Notes under the pieces: model-generated
Database searches by the model: none
What the model was told of the DNA's origin: nothing
Seen by the model: only the letters and a program-made list of their open reading frames with translations
Assembly (NCBI GenBank): GCA_019752555.1
Contig: JAIELY010000004.1
Coordinates: 104,438-168,437 of the forward strand
Reading direction: 5' to 3'
Origin: Rhabdochlamydiaceae bacterium
Lineage (GTDB): Bacteria > Chlamydiota > Chlamydiia > Chlamydiales > Rhabdochlamydiaceae
Length of the DNA stretch: 64,000 nt
Translations under genes and position numbers: made by a program
Shown here: positions 17,441 to 25,587 of the stretch, in pieces
How the letters are laid out: each line of letters opens with the position of its first letter
Numbering within the stretch: position 1 is the stretch's first letter

Positions 17441-17470
17441 TTGCCGAGAAATTCATCTATCCGCTACAAT
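17441..17470 (+). promoter_or_regulatory. Probable promoter of the amino-acid ABC transporter leader
   Basis: TTGCCG (17441-17446) and TACAAT (17465-17470) are separated by 18 bases. They lie about 15 bases before the AAGGAGG of a small leader ORF and about 245 bases before the transporter start codon. Confidence 0.5.
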
Positions 17471-17502
17471 GAGATCGAATCTCAAAAAGGAGGCTATTCC
17501 CT

Positions 17503-17607
17503 ATGCAATTGAGTACCTGCTGGCCCATACGCACGTGTAGACCCATCAACCAATCCCTCATCTCTCCCCTCTTTTTTTCGCATCATCACGGACATTCGTC
17601 CAAGTAA
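17503..17607 (+). CDS. Possible 34-codon leader ORF upstream of the amino-acid transporter
   Basis: An ATG lies nine bases after a near-perfect ribosome site, AAGGAGG (17487-17493), and opens a 34-codon frame ending TAA. The peptide begins MQLSTCWPIRTCRPINQ and later has three consecutive His. The site is stronger than those of most genes in the window, and a promoter-like pair lies just upstream. It may be a leader peptide controlling the transporter operon, or a short gene of its own. No terminator/antiterminator pair was worked out downstream beyond T-rich runs near 17612-17630. Codon use does not prove coding. Confidence 0.4.
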   Translation: MQLSTCWPIRTCRPINQSLISPLFFSHHHGHSSK

Positions 17608-17716
17608 TCTCATTTTTTATTTTTTTTGAATCCTTATGAGTCATTAATCCTTTTCTAAATGGATTTGACTGGCATTTTTTAAATTATTTTTTAACACACT
17701 CAAGATGGAGATGTTT

Positions 17717-18481
17717 ATGCTTAAATTTAAAGCAATTATTTTAATTTTAATCGGAATGACCGCCTCATATTTGAACGGATCTGAAAAGCCGACTCTAAAC
17801 GTGGGCACAACATCGGGTTACGCCCCCTTTGTCAGCCTCAATGCTCAAGGAGAATATGAAGGCTTTGACATTGATGTAGCAGAGCTTCTTGCTAAAGAGC
17901 TTAACCGCAAACTGGTAATCAAAGACTTAGGAAGCATGCCAAGTTTATTTATAGGGCTTAAACAGGGGAAAATTGACGTTGCCATCTGGGCAATCTCGAT
18001 CACACCTGAGAGGCTCAAACAAATGAACATGATTCCCTACCAAGGAAATGGTGAGAGCACATTTCCTCTTCTTTTCTGGAAACAAATTCCTGAGGAGATG
18101 ACAAGCCTCGAAGACTTAGAGCGGAGTAAAAAATACACAATCAGCGTTGAAGTAGGAAGTTATCAGGAGCAAGTGCTACGGGCTTATCCGTCCATTCCTC
18201 GTGTAGATGCAGATAAGATCACAGATGCTCTTCTTAACTTGAAATTCAAAAAAGTGACAGCCATTGCCATTGAACCTGCGATCCTTCCCAATCTCTTAAA
18301 ACAAAACCCCGAACTGCGGGTTTTAAATTGTCCCCTACCCAAAGAACTCCAAGAACAAGGAAATGGAATTGCGCTCACAAAAGAAAACACTGGGCTAACT
18401 GCTGAAATTCAAAGGGCTATTGAGAATTTACGCGCTCAAGGAAAACTTCAGGAACTAGAAAAAAAATGGGGGCTGCAATGA
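17717..18481 (+). CDS. Amino-acid ABC transporter, substrate-binding protein
   Basis: Periplasmic binding protein of the polar amino-acid family (SBP_bac_3). It has a hydrophobic signal peptide (about residues 1-20) and then the family opening LNVGTTSGYAPFVSLNAQGEYEGFDIDVAELLA. The ligand-site region GLKQGKIDVAIWAISITPER follows; its sequence resembles the GxxDx(I/V)xxxxxxTxER family motif. The start at 17717 is chosen from three in-frame ATGs because GGAG ends six bases before it. It has 254 residues, a normal length. The stop overlaps the permease start as ATGA. The substrate could be glutamine, arginine or another polar amino acid; the sequence alone does not decide. Confidence 0.9.
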   Translation: MLKFKAIILILIGMTASYLNGSEKPTLNVGTTSGYAPFVSLNAQGEYEGFDIDVAELLAKELNRKLVIKDLGSMPSLFIGLKQGKIDVAIWAISITPERLKQMNMIPYQGNGESTFPLLFWKQIPEEMTSLEDLERSKKYTISVEVGSYQEQVLRAYPSIPRVDADKITDALLNLKFKKVTAIAIEPAILPNLLKQNPELRVLNCPLPKELQEQGNGIALTKENTGLTAEIQRAIENLRAQGKLQELEKKWGLQ

Positions 18482-19149
18482 TGAACAATTACACAGAATT
18501 TCTTTTCCGCTCATATCCTCTATTTGCTCAAGGAATGTGGATGACGATAAAACTTGTCATCTCTGCTTCGATCATCAGCTTGATCTTAGGCGTGATTTTT
18601 GGAAGCGCTTCTTCAAAGAGGCTCAAAATCCGCGGATTTTCCGCTCTTATCGAAACAGTGACGTTTATCTTTCGATCAGTTCCATTCTATGTACAGCTTT
18701 TAATTGCCTATTTCGTTCTACCAACTCTGCTAAAGATCGATCTAAGCCCTTTTCTTGCTTCAACTTTTGCATTGGGAATATGCTCTTCCGCTTACGTCTG
18801 TCAAATCATTCGCAGTGGAATCAATGCAATCCCAGCAACTCAATGGGAAAGCGCTTTTTCTTTAGGATATGGATTATTCTCAACCTTACGAACGATCATT
18901 TTTCCTCAGGTGCTACGCAATGTGCTTCCGGCCCTTAATAACGAGCTCGAAGCCTTGCTAAAAAGCACAGCCATTGCAGCCTCGATTGGCTTGCTTGAGC
19001 TCACCCGAATGGGGATGAATCTTGTGTCTCGCGAGATGATGCCAATCGAAGTCTACCTCACCCTTGCCTTATTTTATTTGTGTCTCTCTGGGCTCTTTCA
19101 GAGCCTTAGCCGCTATTTTGAAAGGAGATTGTGCAATGTTAAAAACTGA
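18478..19149 (+). CDS. glnP: Amino-acid ABC transporter permease (GlnP/HisM type)
   Basis: Membrane subunit of about 223 residues with five hydrophobic segments. It begins MNNYTEFLFRSYPLFAQGMWMTIKLVISAS, typical of the His/Glu/Gln/Arg permease family. It includes the EAA loop around ALSLGYGLFSTLRTIIFPQVLRNVLPALNNELEALLK-type residues (here ESAFSLGYGLFSTLR), which contacts the ATPase. The ATG overlaps the binding-protein stop by ATGA and follows a run of five G. The ATPase gene starts 14 bases before this gene ends, so the three genes form one coupled operon. The glnP name follows chlamydial usage; the substrate is unproven. Confidence 0.9.
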   Translation: MMNNYTEFLFRSYPLFAQGMWMTIKLVISASIISLILGVIFGSASSKRLKIRGFSALIETVTFIFRSVPFYVQLLIAYFVLPTLLKIDLSPFLASTFALGICSSAYVCQIIRSGINAIPATQWESAFSLGYGLFSTLRTIIFPQVLRNVLPALNNELEALLKSTAIAASIGLLELTRMGMNLVSREMMPIEVYLTLALFYLCLSGLFQSLSRYFERRLCNVKN

Positions 19150-19846
19150 AAAGCTCACGCTTAAAAAAGAAAAAAATGAGATATTAAAAGAAATCACGCT
19201 TGAAATCCCACGAGGTCGGACCACTCTGCTTTTGGGAAAAAGCGGTTCGGGAAAAACCACACTGCTGCGCTGTCTTGCACAGTTAGAAAAGCCCACATCC
19301 GGTGCGATCACCTATGAGGGAACACCCCTATCCACGAAAACAAGAAAGCAAAAAGCACAACTCATAGGATTTGTCGCGCAATCCTACCCCTTGTTTCCTC
19401 ACATGACAGCTTTAGATAACTGCGCTCATCCGCTCAAAAGCGTCTATCGACTTCCGAAAGAGCTGGCACTAGATAAAGCAAGACAAATGCTCGATCGCTT
19501 CTCCCTTGGTTGCTATTGCAAGGCTTTTCCATCGACTCTATCTGGAGGGCAACAGCAGCGCGTTGCGCTCGCCCGCGCCCTCTTGCTCGATCCAGCATTT
19601 CTTCTCTTTGATGAACCCACCTCTGCACTCGACCCGGAAAACACAGAGCTTTTGACTGAAATGATTCAAGAGCGATGCCAAGAGGGAAAAGCAGTTGTGA
19701 TTGCAAGCCAGGATATGGTTTTTGCGTCAAAAGTGGTAGATATTGCCTATTTTTTAGAAAAAGGAAGATGCTGCGAAGAATTTGACCTGCGAAAAACCAA
19801 GCAGTTGAATTCTGAAAGTAAACTCAAGGAGTTTTTGTTCTTATGA
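19136..19846 (+). CDS. glnQ: Amino-acid ABC transporter ATPase (GlnQ type)
   Basis: Cytoplasmic ATPase of the importer. Walker A is LLGKSGSGKTTLLRCL, the signature is LSGGQQQRVALARALLLDPA, and Walker B is FLLFDEPTSALDPE. The start at 19136 is preferred because AAAGGAG precedes it and the domain begins at once; an upstream start at 19064 would add 24 residues inside the permease gene. It has 236 residues, a usual length. The switch region reads VVIASQDMVFASKVVD, with Gln where most ABC proteins have His, a small oddity. It ends six bases inside the convergent second USP-like gene. Confidence 0.92.
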   Translation: MLKTEKLTLKKEKNEILKEITLEIPRGRTTLLLGKSGSGKTTLLRCLAQLEKPTSGAITYEGTPLSTKTRKQKAQLIGFVAQSYPLFPHMTALDNCAHPLKSVYRLPKELALDKARQMLDRFSLGCYCKAFPSTLSGGQQQRVALARALLLDPAFLLFDEPTSALDPENTELLTEMIQERCQEGKAVVIASQDMVFASKVVDIAYFLEKGRCCEEFDLRKTKQLNSESKLKEFLFL

Positions 19847-20917
19847 AATTTTCACAAAATGATAAACATAGCCCTGCTTCATTTGAGCTAATGCTTCTTG
19901 TGTGGAAACAGGTTTTACATGAGCATCGTTGCACAGATACCACTGAGTCCCTTCTTTGCGATAGGCATAATAGTGGCCCCCATTTAAACTGCCTTCATGG
20001 ACAATAAACCCTTGGCATTCATATTCAGGGGGATTTTTTTGAGCGGACTCGACTGAACCGGGCGGTAATCGGATCGTTGCTGGCACAGAAAAATCGCCCG
20101 TCAGCTTGCGGCCGACAACACGCCCTCTTTCCTGTACATGAATAAAACGCTGCATTTGGATCATTAAATCCATTGGCGCCTCTTCCATCGAACGCTGCGT
20201 GATGGCACCGCGGCAGTTTCGGACATGATCCCAGTAGTCTTTGGTGAAAAATTTAAAAAAGCGGGAGAATTTTTGCTGAAACGTAGTGTCTAAACCACCC
20301 ATTGGCAAACTAATCATCGAGGCTTGATAAGAGGTTGTCGGACGCCCGTTGATTGTTTGGCTAAGCTGAACCGATCCTCGAAAAAACTGATTTAATGAAT
20401 CCGCAGCATCGATATGTCCACGCGCTTCGATATCTCCTTGAGTTGCAGCTGTGAGGTAGCCTCTTACTTTTTCTACAGCATCGCCTCTGACTGATGACTG
20501 ACCGTTGCGCTCGGCTTCAAAACGGGCCTGTGTCACATAGCCAACTGCAGGACAGTTAGATCGCGCAATCCGTTCTAAACGGGGGTTTTTGAGTAATTGC
20601 ATCACCGCATTAAGCGAGCAATTGTCTCCTCTTGGATTTTGAAACCCCATCTGATGACCCGAAAGTGGCAGCGCAGTGGATCTGGCAAACGAAAAATAAA
20701 TCCCTGCAAGAAGAGCTAATCCCGCAACAGTAAGGCCTGTTAAAGCAATCGGTGACACTGTCACGGCAAGGGTGACAGATGTTGCAATGGCAACCGTTGA
20801 AAGGAGCAAGCAGGCAAGCACCTTCGCATTGATCTTAAAATCAAGCGTACTCAATAGAGTAGGGACTGCATTCAGTCCTTGGATTTGCCCGTTATTAACC
20901 GCATCAACTCTAACCAT
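19841..20917 (-). CDS. Membrane-anchored ubiquitin-specific-protease-like protein (candidate 2)
   Basis: A 358-residue paralogue of the 15660 protein. Two closely spaced hydrophobic helices (about residues 32-54 and 56-77) form a bilobed patch like that of chlamydial inclusion-membrane (Inc) proteins. The USP-like domain follows. Its Cys box is MGFQNPRGDNCSLNAVMQLL (Cys about 100), closer to the consensus than in the first copy. Its His box is IVHEGSLNGGHYYAYRKEG (His about 315), then WYLCNDAHV (Asn/Asp 329-330). The two His boxes share EGSL-x-GGHY-x-AY and the C-terminal pattern PVST-x-x-AL-x-x-M-x-x-GY-x-Y. Predicted to act on host ubiquitin conjugates at the inclusion membrane; this location is inferred. 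The order of hydrophobic patch then protease resembles ChlaDub1, although that enzyme is of the unrelated CE-clan type. Confidence 0.82.
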   Translation of the reverse strand: MVRVDAVNNGQIQGLNAVPTLLSTLDFKINAKVLACLLLSTVAIATSVTLAVTVSPIALTGLTVAGLALLAGIYFSFARSTALPLSGHQMGFQNPRGDNCSLNAVMQLLKNPRLERIARSNCPAVGYVTQARFEAERNGQSSVRGDAVEKVRGYLTAATQGDIEARGHIDAADSLNQFFRGSVQLSQTINGRPTTSYQASMISLPMGGLDTTFQQKFSRFFKFFTKDYWDHVRNCRGAITQRSMEEAPMDLMIQMQRFIHVQERGRVVGRKLTGDFSVPATIRLPPGSVESAQKNPPEYECQGFIVHEGSLNGGHYYAYRKEGTQWYLCNDAHVKPVSTQEALAQMKQGYVYHFVKIS

Positions 20918-21097
20918 AACATTAACTCTTTTCAGTTTATGTCATTTATTATATCTAATAGACCAATTAAATTCAATAAACATGAATTTTAAACAAATAT
21001 TAAATTTATATTTATTAATAAAATTTAATTGAATCATCGCTTAATCTTAGAGACAATCTAAACATAAAGAGGTTACATCAAGAAAAATAAAAAAATT

Positions 21098-22084
21098 TTA
21101 GCATCCGATCGATTCATCCATGTCTTCATCTGGAACAAACGACAGACTCTTTTCAACCCTCTCAGAGATGCTGATATAGCGTCCCTCTGGTTTTTCAGGT
21201 GTTTTTTTCATAAGAAAGCTTCCTGGCACCATTCCCTCCATGACAGCGCTCGCATTGGATAGGGATCTGTCAAAATGCCGAACGCAATCATCCCCTTGAT
21301 CACAACCGGAACGTTGAGAGACATATAACACCTCTTTTCCCGCTGTAACATTATAGCCCAACCAATCTGTTCTTCCCCTCCCATCAACAGATGCCCTCCG
21401 ATCGCCTTTAGAAGTGCGGTTGAACAAAACAATCAGCTGTTTGTCCGATGTGATAAGGACCGAACGGGGTAAAAATGGATACCTCTTACGATGGAGCAAA
21501 AAAGGACGCCCTTCGGCTTTAACAAACCGGAGCGCATCTCGAATTTCTTGGGCATGGTCTTCATGCGCAAAACAATTCAGCAGCTGCGGGCACCGATCGC
21601 GTAAAAACGAATACGCTTTTGGCCCAAGAGGAATTTTGAGATCCGTTTCTTTGACATCAGATACCCGTTCATGGACATGCCGGTCAACCGATTTGATAAA
21701 GGCCGCAAGCCCGCTTGGCTGTCTAATCAGCCGTCTTGCTTCCGCATGAGAAAGATCTGTTTTATCGACAAGACTATCGACATTAACCCAACAAATCGAA
21801 CGTCGAAGCTCGTCATGCAGCTGGCACCAGGAACGGGGACGCATGTGAAAGAGCCCATTTAGGAAAATATTATGGCTATTTCGAATTGCTATAGAACATT
21901 CCCAATTGATTCTAAGCCGTTCATGCGAGCCATCTCTAAAAAAAACAGACCTCAGAGAACGGTCTTCCACTACTTGAACAAACAAATACCCAGATGCAGA
22001 TTGATTTCTAAAAGATTCAAATGAATTATCCAAAACGGATCTATCTGAAGGCTCTAAAGTAAAGTGAACAGGATCGACTGCCAT
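21098..22084 (-). CDS. Orphan hypothetical protein, possibly a decayed kinase-like protein
   Basis: A 328-residue protein I do not recognise. It has no signal peptide or membrane helix. The first ~150 residues are mixed alpha/beta with many Arg/His. Around residues 210-260 there is a stretch (LFNRTSKGDRRASVDGRGRT, then GYNVTAGKEVLYVSQR) whose rhythm resembles a kinase glycine-rich loop followed by a beta strand. No catalytic HRD or DFG motif follows and the protein ends about 70 residues later. The kinase idea is therefore weak. It lies in the accessory block beside the USP-like genes, with its own upstream AT-rich gap, and is probably lineage-specific. Confidence 0.6.
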   Translation of the reverse strand: MAVDPVHFTLEPSDRSVLDNSFESFRNQSASGYLFVQVVEDRSLRSVFFRDGSHERLRINWECSIAIRNSHNIFLNGLFHMRPRSWCQLHDELRRSICWVNVDSLVDKTDLSHAEARRLIRQPSGLAAFIKSVDRHVHERVSDVKETDLKIPLGPKAYSFLRDRCPQLLNCFAHEDHAQEIRDALRFVKAEGRPFLLHRKRYPFLPRSVLITSDKQLIVLFNRTSKGDRRASVDGRGRTDWLGYNVTAGKEVLYVSQRSGCDQGDDCVRHFDRSLSNASAVMEGMVPGSFLMKKTPEKPEGRYISISERVEKSLSFVPDEDMDESIGC

Positions 22085-22350
22085 ATAATCACCAAAACTT
22101 AATTTGCAAATTCTTGTTTTTTCAAAAAAACCAGATTCTTTGCAAATCGATGTTCAACCTATGGCAAATTAAAATCCAGCGCAATTTAACAATAAACTTA
22201 ATTTTAATTCGACCAGCCTTAAGCGCTAAACGCTTTTCCGATCTATTCACTCCCCTTCTTAATTCAAGAGAGCAGCTCATCGCTTGCTTTGATTCTTCTA
22301 ATCGACTAACATTTCAACACACACCAAAAAAGCCAAGCTAGATTTTTAAT

Positions 22351-24168
22351 ATGAAAGACACCCCCCCTTATAGCCTCGAGCGGATCCGCAACTTTTCTAT
22401 CATTGCCCATATCGACCATGGAAAATCGACCATCGCCGACCGCCTTCTCGAACTTACAGGCGCAATTGAAGCGCGCAATATGCAAGAACAGGTTCTCGAT
22501 GCGATGGATCTTGAAAGAGAACGGGGCATTACAATCAAGGCGCACCCGGTCACGATGTATTATCATGCAGAAGATGGGCTCATCTATCAGATCAACTTCA
22601 TCGATACCCCAGGACACGTTGATTTCACTTATGAAGTGTCCAGATCGCTTGCCGCGTGTGAAGGAGCTCTTCTTGTTGTCGATGCAGTGCAAGGCGTTCA
22701 AGCGCAAAGCCTTGCTAACGTGCATTTGGCAATCGAGCGGAATTTAGAGATTGTTCCCATCATCAATAAAATCGATCTACCCTCTGCAGATGTCGAAGGT
22801 GTTAAACAACAGATCGAAGATGTGATCGGTCTAGATACATCCGATGCGATTTCATGCTCTGCAAAAACCGGCATTGGCATTAAACAGATCATGGAGAAAA
22901 TTTTAATCTCCGTTCCCGCTCCCCGCCCCCCTGAGGACGACATTCTACGCGCGCTTGTCTTTGATTCCCACTACGATCCCTACCGCGGGGTCATGGTGTA
23001 TATCCGCGTCATCTCAGGCGAAATCAGCAAAAAAACACCCATTTTGATGATGGTGACAGGTAAAACATTCGAGGTGCAAGAAGTGGGGATTTTCTCTCCT
23101 GATGAGATCCCTGTGGAAACACTGCGGCCAGGCGAGGTAGGCTATCTGTTAGCCAACATCAAAGTGACCTCTGATGTAAAAATTGGCGACACTGTCACAA
23201 TGGCCCGCAAACCCGCTCCCGAGGCGCTGCCCGGGTTCCGCAATATCTCCCCCGTTGTCTACGCAGGGATTTATCCTGTTGATTCCTCCGATTTTGAGAC
23301 GCTGCGCGATGCACTCTTTAAATTTCAGCTTAACGATTCTGCTCTACATGTCGAACAAGAGAGCAGCATGGCACTCGGCTTTGGCTTCCGTTGCGGCTTT
23401 TTAGGTCTTTTACATCTTGAAATCGTCTTTGAACGCCTGCAAAGAGAATTCGACCTCGACATCATCACCACAGCGCCAAGTGTCATTTACAAGTTCACCT
23501 TAACCGACGGCACGCTGTTAAATATCGACAACGTCGCCCATTTTCCAGACCCCACTTTCATTGAGTACATCGAAGAGCCCTGGGTAAAAAGCCACATCAT
23601 GGCGCCAAGTGAATATCTCGGCGCAATCATGAGCCTTGGGATGGAAAAACGGGGCGAGTTAGTGAAAACCGAGACAATTGATGGAAAGCGACTACTGCTG
23701 ACATACCGCCTACCTTTAAACGAAATCATCACCGATTTTAACGATAAATTAAAATCGGTCACACGCGGATATGGTTCTTTTGACTATGAGTTTGATAAAT
23801 ATGAGATCGGCGACATTGTAAAACTCGAGATCCGAGTCAACGAAGAGCCCGTTGACGCCTTCTCGTGTCTTGTCCACCGCACAAAAGCAGAGGGCAAGGG
23901 ACGCGCCATCTGCAAAAAACTCGTCGACGTCATCCCAATGCAGCAATTTAAAGTCCCCGTTCAAGCTGCGATCGGCGGTAAAATCGTAGCTCGCGAGACG
24001 ATCCGCGCCATCACCAAAAACGTCACCGCAAAATGCTACGGCGGAGATATCACCCGCAAACGCAAACTCTGGGAAAAACAAAAAGAGGGTAAGAAGCGGA
24101 TGAAGGAGATTGGCAAAGTCAACATCCCTCAATCTGCATTCATGGAAGTCTTAAAAGCGAGAGAGTAG
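22351..24168 (+). CDS. lepA: Elongation factor 4 (LepA)
   Basis: Ribosome-associated translational GTPase that helps initiation or back-translocation under stress. G1 is AHIDHGKST (about residues 19-27), then G2 in ERGITIKA, G3 DTPGHVDF and G4 NKIDLPSAD. The LepA-specific C-terminal part follows ([20 protein letters not shown] and [15 protein letters not shown]). At 605 residues it has the normal length. No strong ribosome site is visible before the ATG. A rho-independent terminator follows at 24188. The order npt1...lepA-gnd is the chlamydial one, here widened by the accessory block. Confidence 0.98.
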   Translation: MKDTPPYSLERIRNFSIIAHIDHGKSTIADRLLELTGAIEARNMQEQVLDAMDLERERGITIKAHPVTMYYHAEDGLIYQINFIDTPGHVDFTYEVSRSLAACEGALLVVDAVQGVQAQSLANVHLAIERNLEIVPIINKIDLPSADVEGVKQQIEDVIGLDTSDAISCSAKTGIGIKQIMEKILISVPAPRPPEDDILRALVFDSHYDPYRGVMVYIRVISGEISKKTPILMMVTGKTFEVQEVGIFSPDEIPVETLRPGEVGYLLANIKVTSDVKIGDTVTMARKPAPEALPGFRNISPVVYAGIYPVDSSDFETLRDALFKFQLNDSALHVEQESSMALGFGFRCGFLGLLHLEIVFERLQREFDLDIITTAPSVIYKFTLTDGTLLNIDNVAHFPDPTFIEYIEEPWVKSHIMAPSEYLGAIMSLGMEKRGELVKTETIDGKRLLLTYRLPLNEIITDFNDKLKSVTRGYGSFDYEFDKYEIGDIVKLEIRVNEEPVDAFSCLVHRTKAEGKGRAICKKLVDVIPMQQFKVPVQAAIGGKIVARETIRAITKNVTAKCYGGDITRKRKLWEKQKEGKKRMKEIGKVNIPQSAFMEVLKARE

Positions 24169-24187
24169 CGCCCACATTTTCTCATCT

Positions 24188-24210
24188 AAGCCGGCGTTAG
24201 CCGGCTTTTC
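24188..24210 (+). terminator. lepA terminator
   Basis: Perfect 8-base stem AAGCCGGC / GCCGGCTT (24188-24195, 24200-24207) with a four-base loop GTTA and a short T run, 20 bases after the lepA stop. Confidence 0.85.
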
Positions 24211-24268
24211 ATCAGATTCTATAAATTAAGGGAATTACGCATTTCTCCAAGCAGCCAGATCTCACATC

Positions 24269-24362
24269 AACCCAGCGAAAAGTCAATAAAAACTCGTGTT
24301 TTCGCCAGGTTTAACGACAAAACCAGCGGAAACAAGGATTTTTATTGACTTTTCGCTGGGTT
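24269..24362. repeat. 94-bp palindromic element with perfect 24-bp inverted arms
   Basis: Left arm 24269-24292 (AACCCAGCGAAAAGTCAATA plus AAAA) and right arm 24339-24362 are perfect reverse complements over 24 bases. The 46-base centre contains an imperfect inner palindrome (GTTTTCGCCAGGTTT against AAAACCAGCGGAAAC). It lies between the lepA terminator and a gene remnant. It could be a MITE-like hairpin or the end of a decayed mobile element. No coding sequence is inside. Confidence 0.8.
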
Positions 24363-24371
24363 TAAATATAA

Positions 24372-24629
24372 CAAGGTGCCCAAATCGACCTTGTGATCGA
24401 TCGAGCAGATAAGTGCATCAATCTCTGTGAAATGAAATACAGCGATTCAGAATTTGTGATTGAAAAATCCTATGTCGCGAAATTACAAACAAAAAAACAA
24501 GTGTTTAGAGAATACACAGGCACATCGAAAACCTTATTTACAACCCTTGTAACCACATATGGCGTTAAAAAAAACGCCCACTATCTAGCCATCGTAGATC
24601 AACAGCTGACAATGGACGCTCTTTTTTAA
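24372..24629 (+). pseudogene. Remnant: C-terminus of an AAA-type ATPase with DUF234/PD-(D/E)xK-like domain
   Basis: An open frame of about 85 codons begins straight after a stop at 24369-24371 and reads QGAQIDLVIDRADKCINLCE, then MKYSDSEFVIEKSYV and a later TLVTTYGVKKN. This matches the nuclease-like C-terminal domain (IDLVIDR...ICEMKY) of the COG1672-type ATPases common as accessory genes. The P-loop part, normally about 350 residues ahead of it, is missing. The only GTG in frame (24393) has no ribosome site. The break coincides with the right end of the 24269-24362 palindrome, suggesting that an insertion or deletion there destroyed the gene. Confidence 0.7.
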
Positions 24630-24664
24630 TAGCAGTCTATTGGGGATCGCAGAAGAAAACAGGA

Positions 24665-25573
24665 TCACTTGGGCTCAGTTATCACCCAACTCGCATTTGT
24701 TTCGTGGATCTGAAGAATGGGAAGACCGCTGCTCATTTTTGAGAAGATCTTATCTTGTAAAGAACGTACAGCCTTCTGATAGGTTCCAGTAAGAGACTGC
24801 CACTGTTTGGAAAAGTCTTCTTCACTTAAATAAGCCTTCGCTTTTATCCCTTCTGATAAAGAAGACCTTTGACTTTCAAAAAATTGATTGATTTCTCGAG
24901 TGATTTCACTAAACTCTTGAGACAATGTATCACTATAACAAGAAACATTTTGGAACTGATACTCAGCAGAGGCTCTTTTATCATCCGCAACATTTCGCAA
25001 AGAATACAACAGATTGAACCTTCTGCACGCTAGATCTATGGAGGATCCCATCCACGCCTGGGTGAAGACATCCTGCATCCTGTTTAGGGCAACAATTAGC
25101 GCTTCGCTCTCTTCTTGAACCGATTTAGGTTGAAGGGCTTTAGGGAGCTCTACATCCACTTGCGACAATCGACTAATGGCCTCTTTGGTACAGGGAGTTG
25201 CAGAAAAGGCATAAGAATAGCCTCGGACAGTATACGACGCACTCATCCCCTGCTTTAGAGATTCCACATAAGGCACAAATGGGAGTTTAGGAGTCAAATA
25301 AGTGTGGTTTTCTCTTTTTTGCAAATGACGAATCTCTTTGACTTTGCTCTTAAGCTTAGAAAGACTAGAAAGCTGTTTGCGAGTTAGCTTTTTAACTGGA
25401 CTCGTTAATAATGTTTGACAGCGCTCTTTAAAAGCTCGATACATTGTTTGAGATACGGCCAAATTAAGCTTTACCGTTTCTGGATCCTGCGCACTCATTT
25501 TTTTGTTTTGAACGAACTCGACACTCATTTTATATTTTTCGTAGCTCTCACGAAATCCTGATAGAGCAGCCAT
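24665..25573 (-). CDS. Helical protein, divergent member of the FREAYEAYK paralogue family
   Basis: A 302-residue protein without signal peptide or membrane helix. Its N-terminal ~95 residues keep the pattern of the five paralogues at 28-35 kb: GFRESYEKYKMSVEF, later SQTMYRAFKERCQTLL, and LKSKVKEIRHLQKRE. The paralogues have SFREAYEAYK, KAYRxFKxIGKEL and EKIRQVRHSQK. The rest is helical with no recognised motif and lacks the FP-x-x-x-x-YFP ending of the others. AGAGGA precedes the ATG. It lies 15 bases downstream of gnd, on the same strand. Function is unknown; the location outside the main cluster suggests an older duplication. Confidence 0.75.
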   Translation of the reverse strand: MAALSGFRESYEKYKMSVEFVQNKKMSAQDPETVKLNLAVSQTMYRAFKERCQTLLTSPVKKLTRKQLSSLSKLKSKVKEIRHLQKRENHTYLTPKLPFVPYVESLKQGMSASYTVRGYSYAFSATPCTKEAISRLSQVDVELPKALQPKSVQEESEALIVALNRMQDVFTQAWMGSSIDLACRRFNLLYSLRNVADDKRASAEYQFQNVSCYSDTLSQEFSEITREINQFFESQRSSLSEGIKAKAYLSEEDFSKQWQSLTGTYQKAVRSLQDKIFSKMSSGLPILQIHETNASWVITEPK

Positions 25574-25587
25574 TTGTTTTCCTCTCT

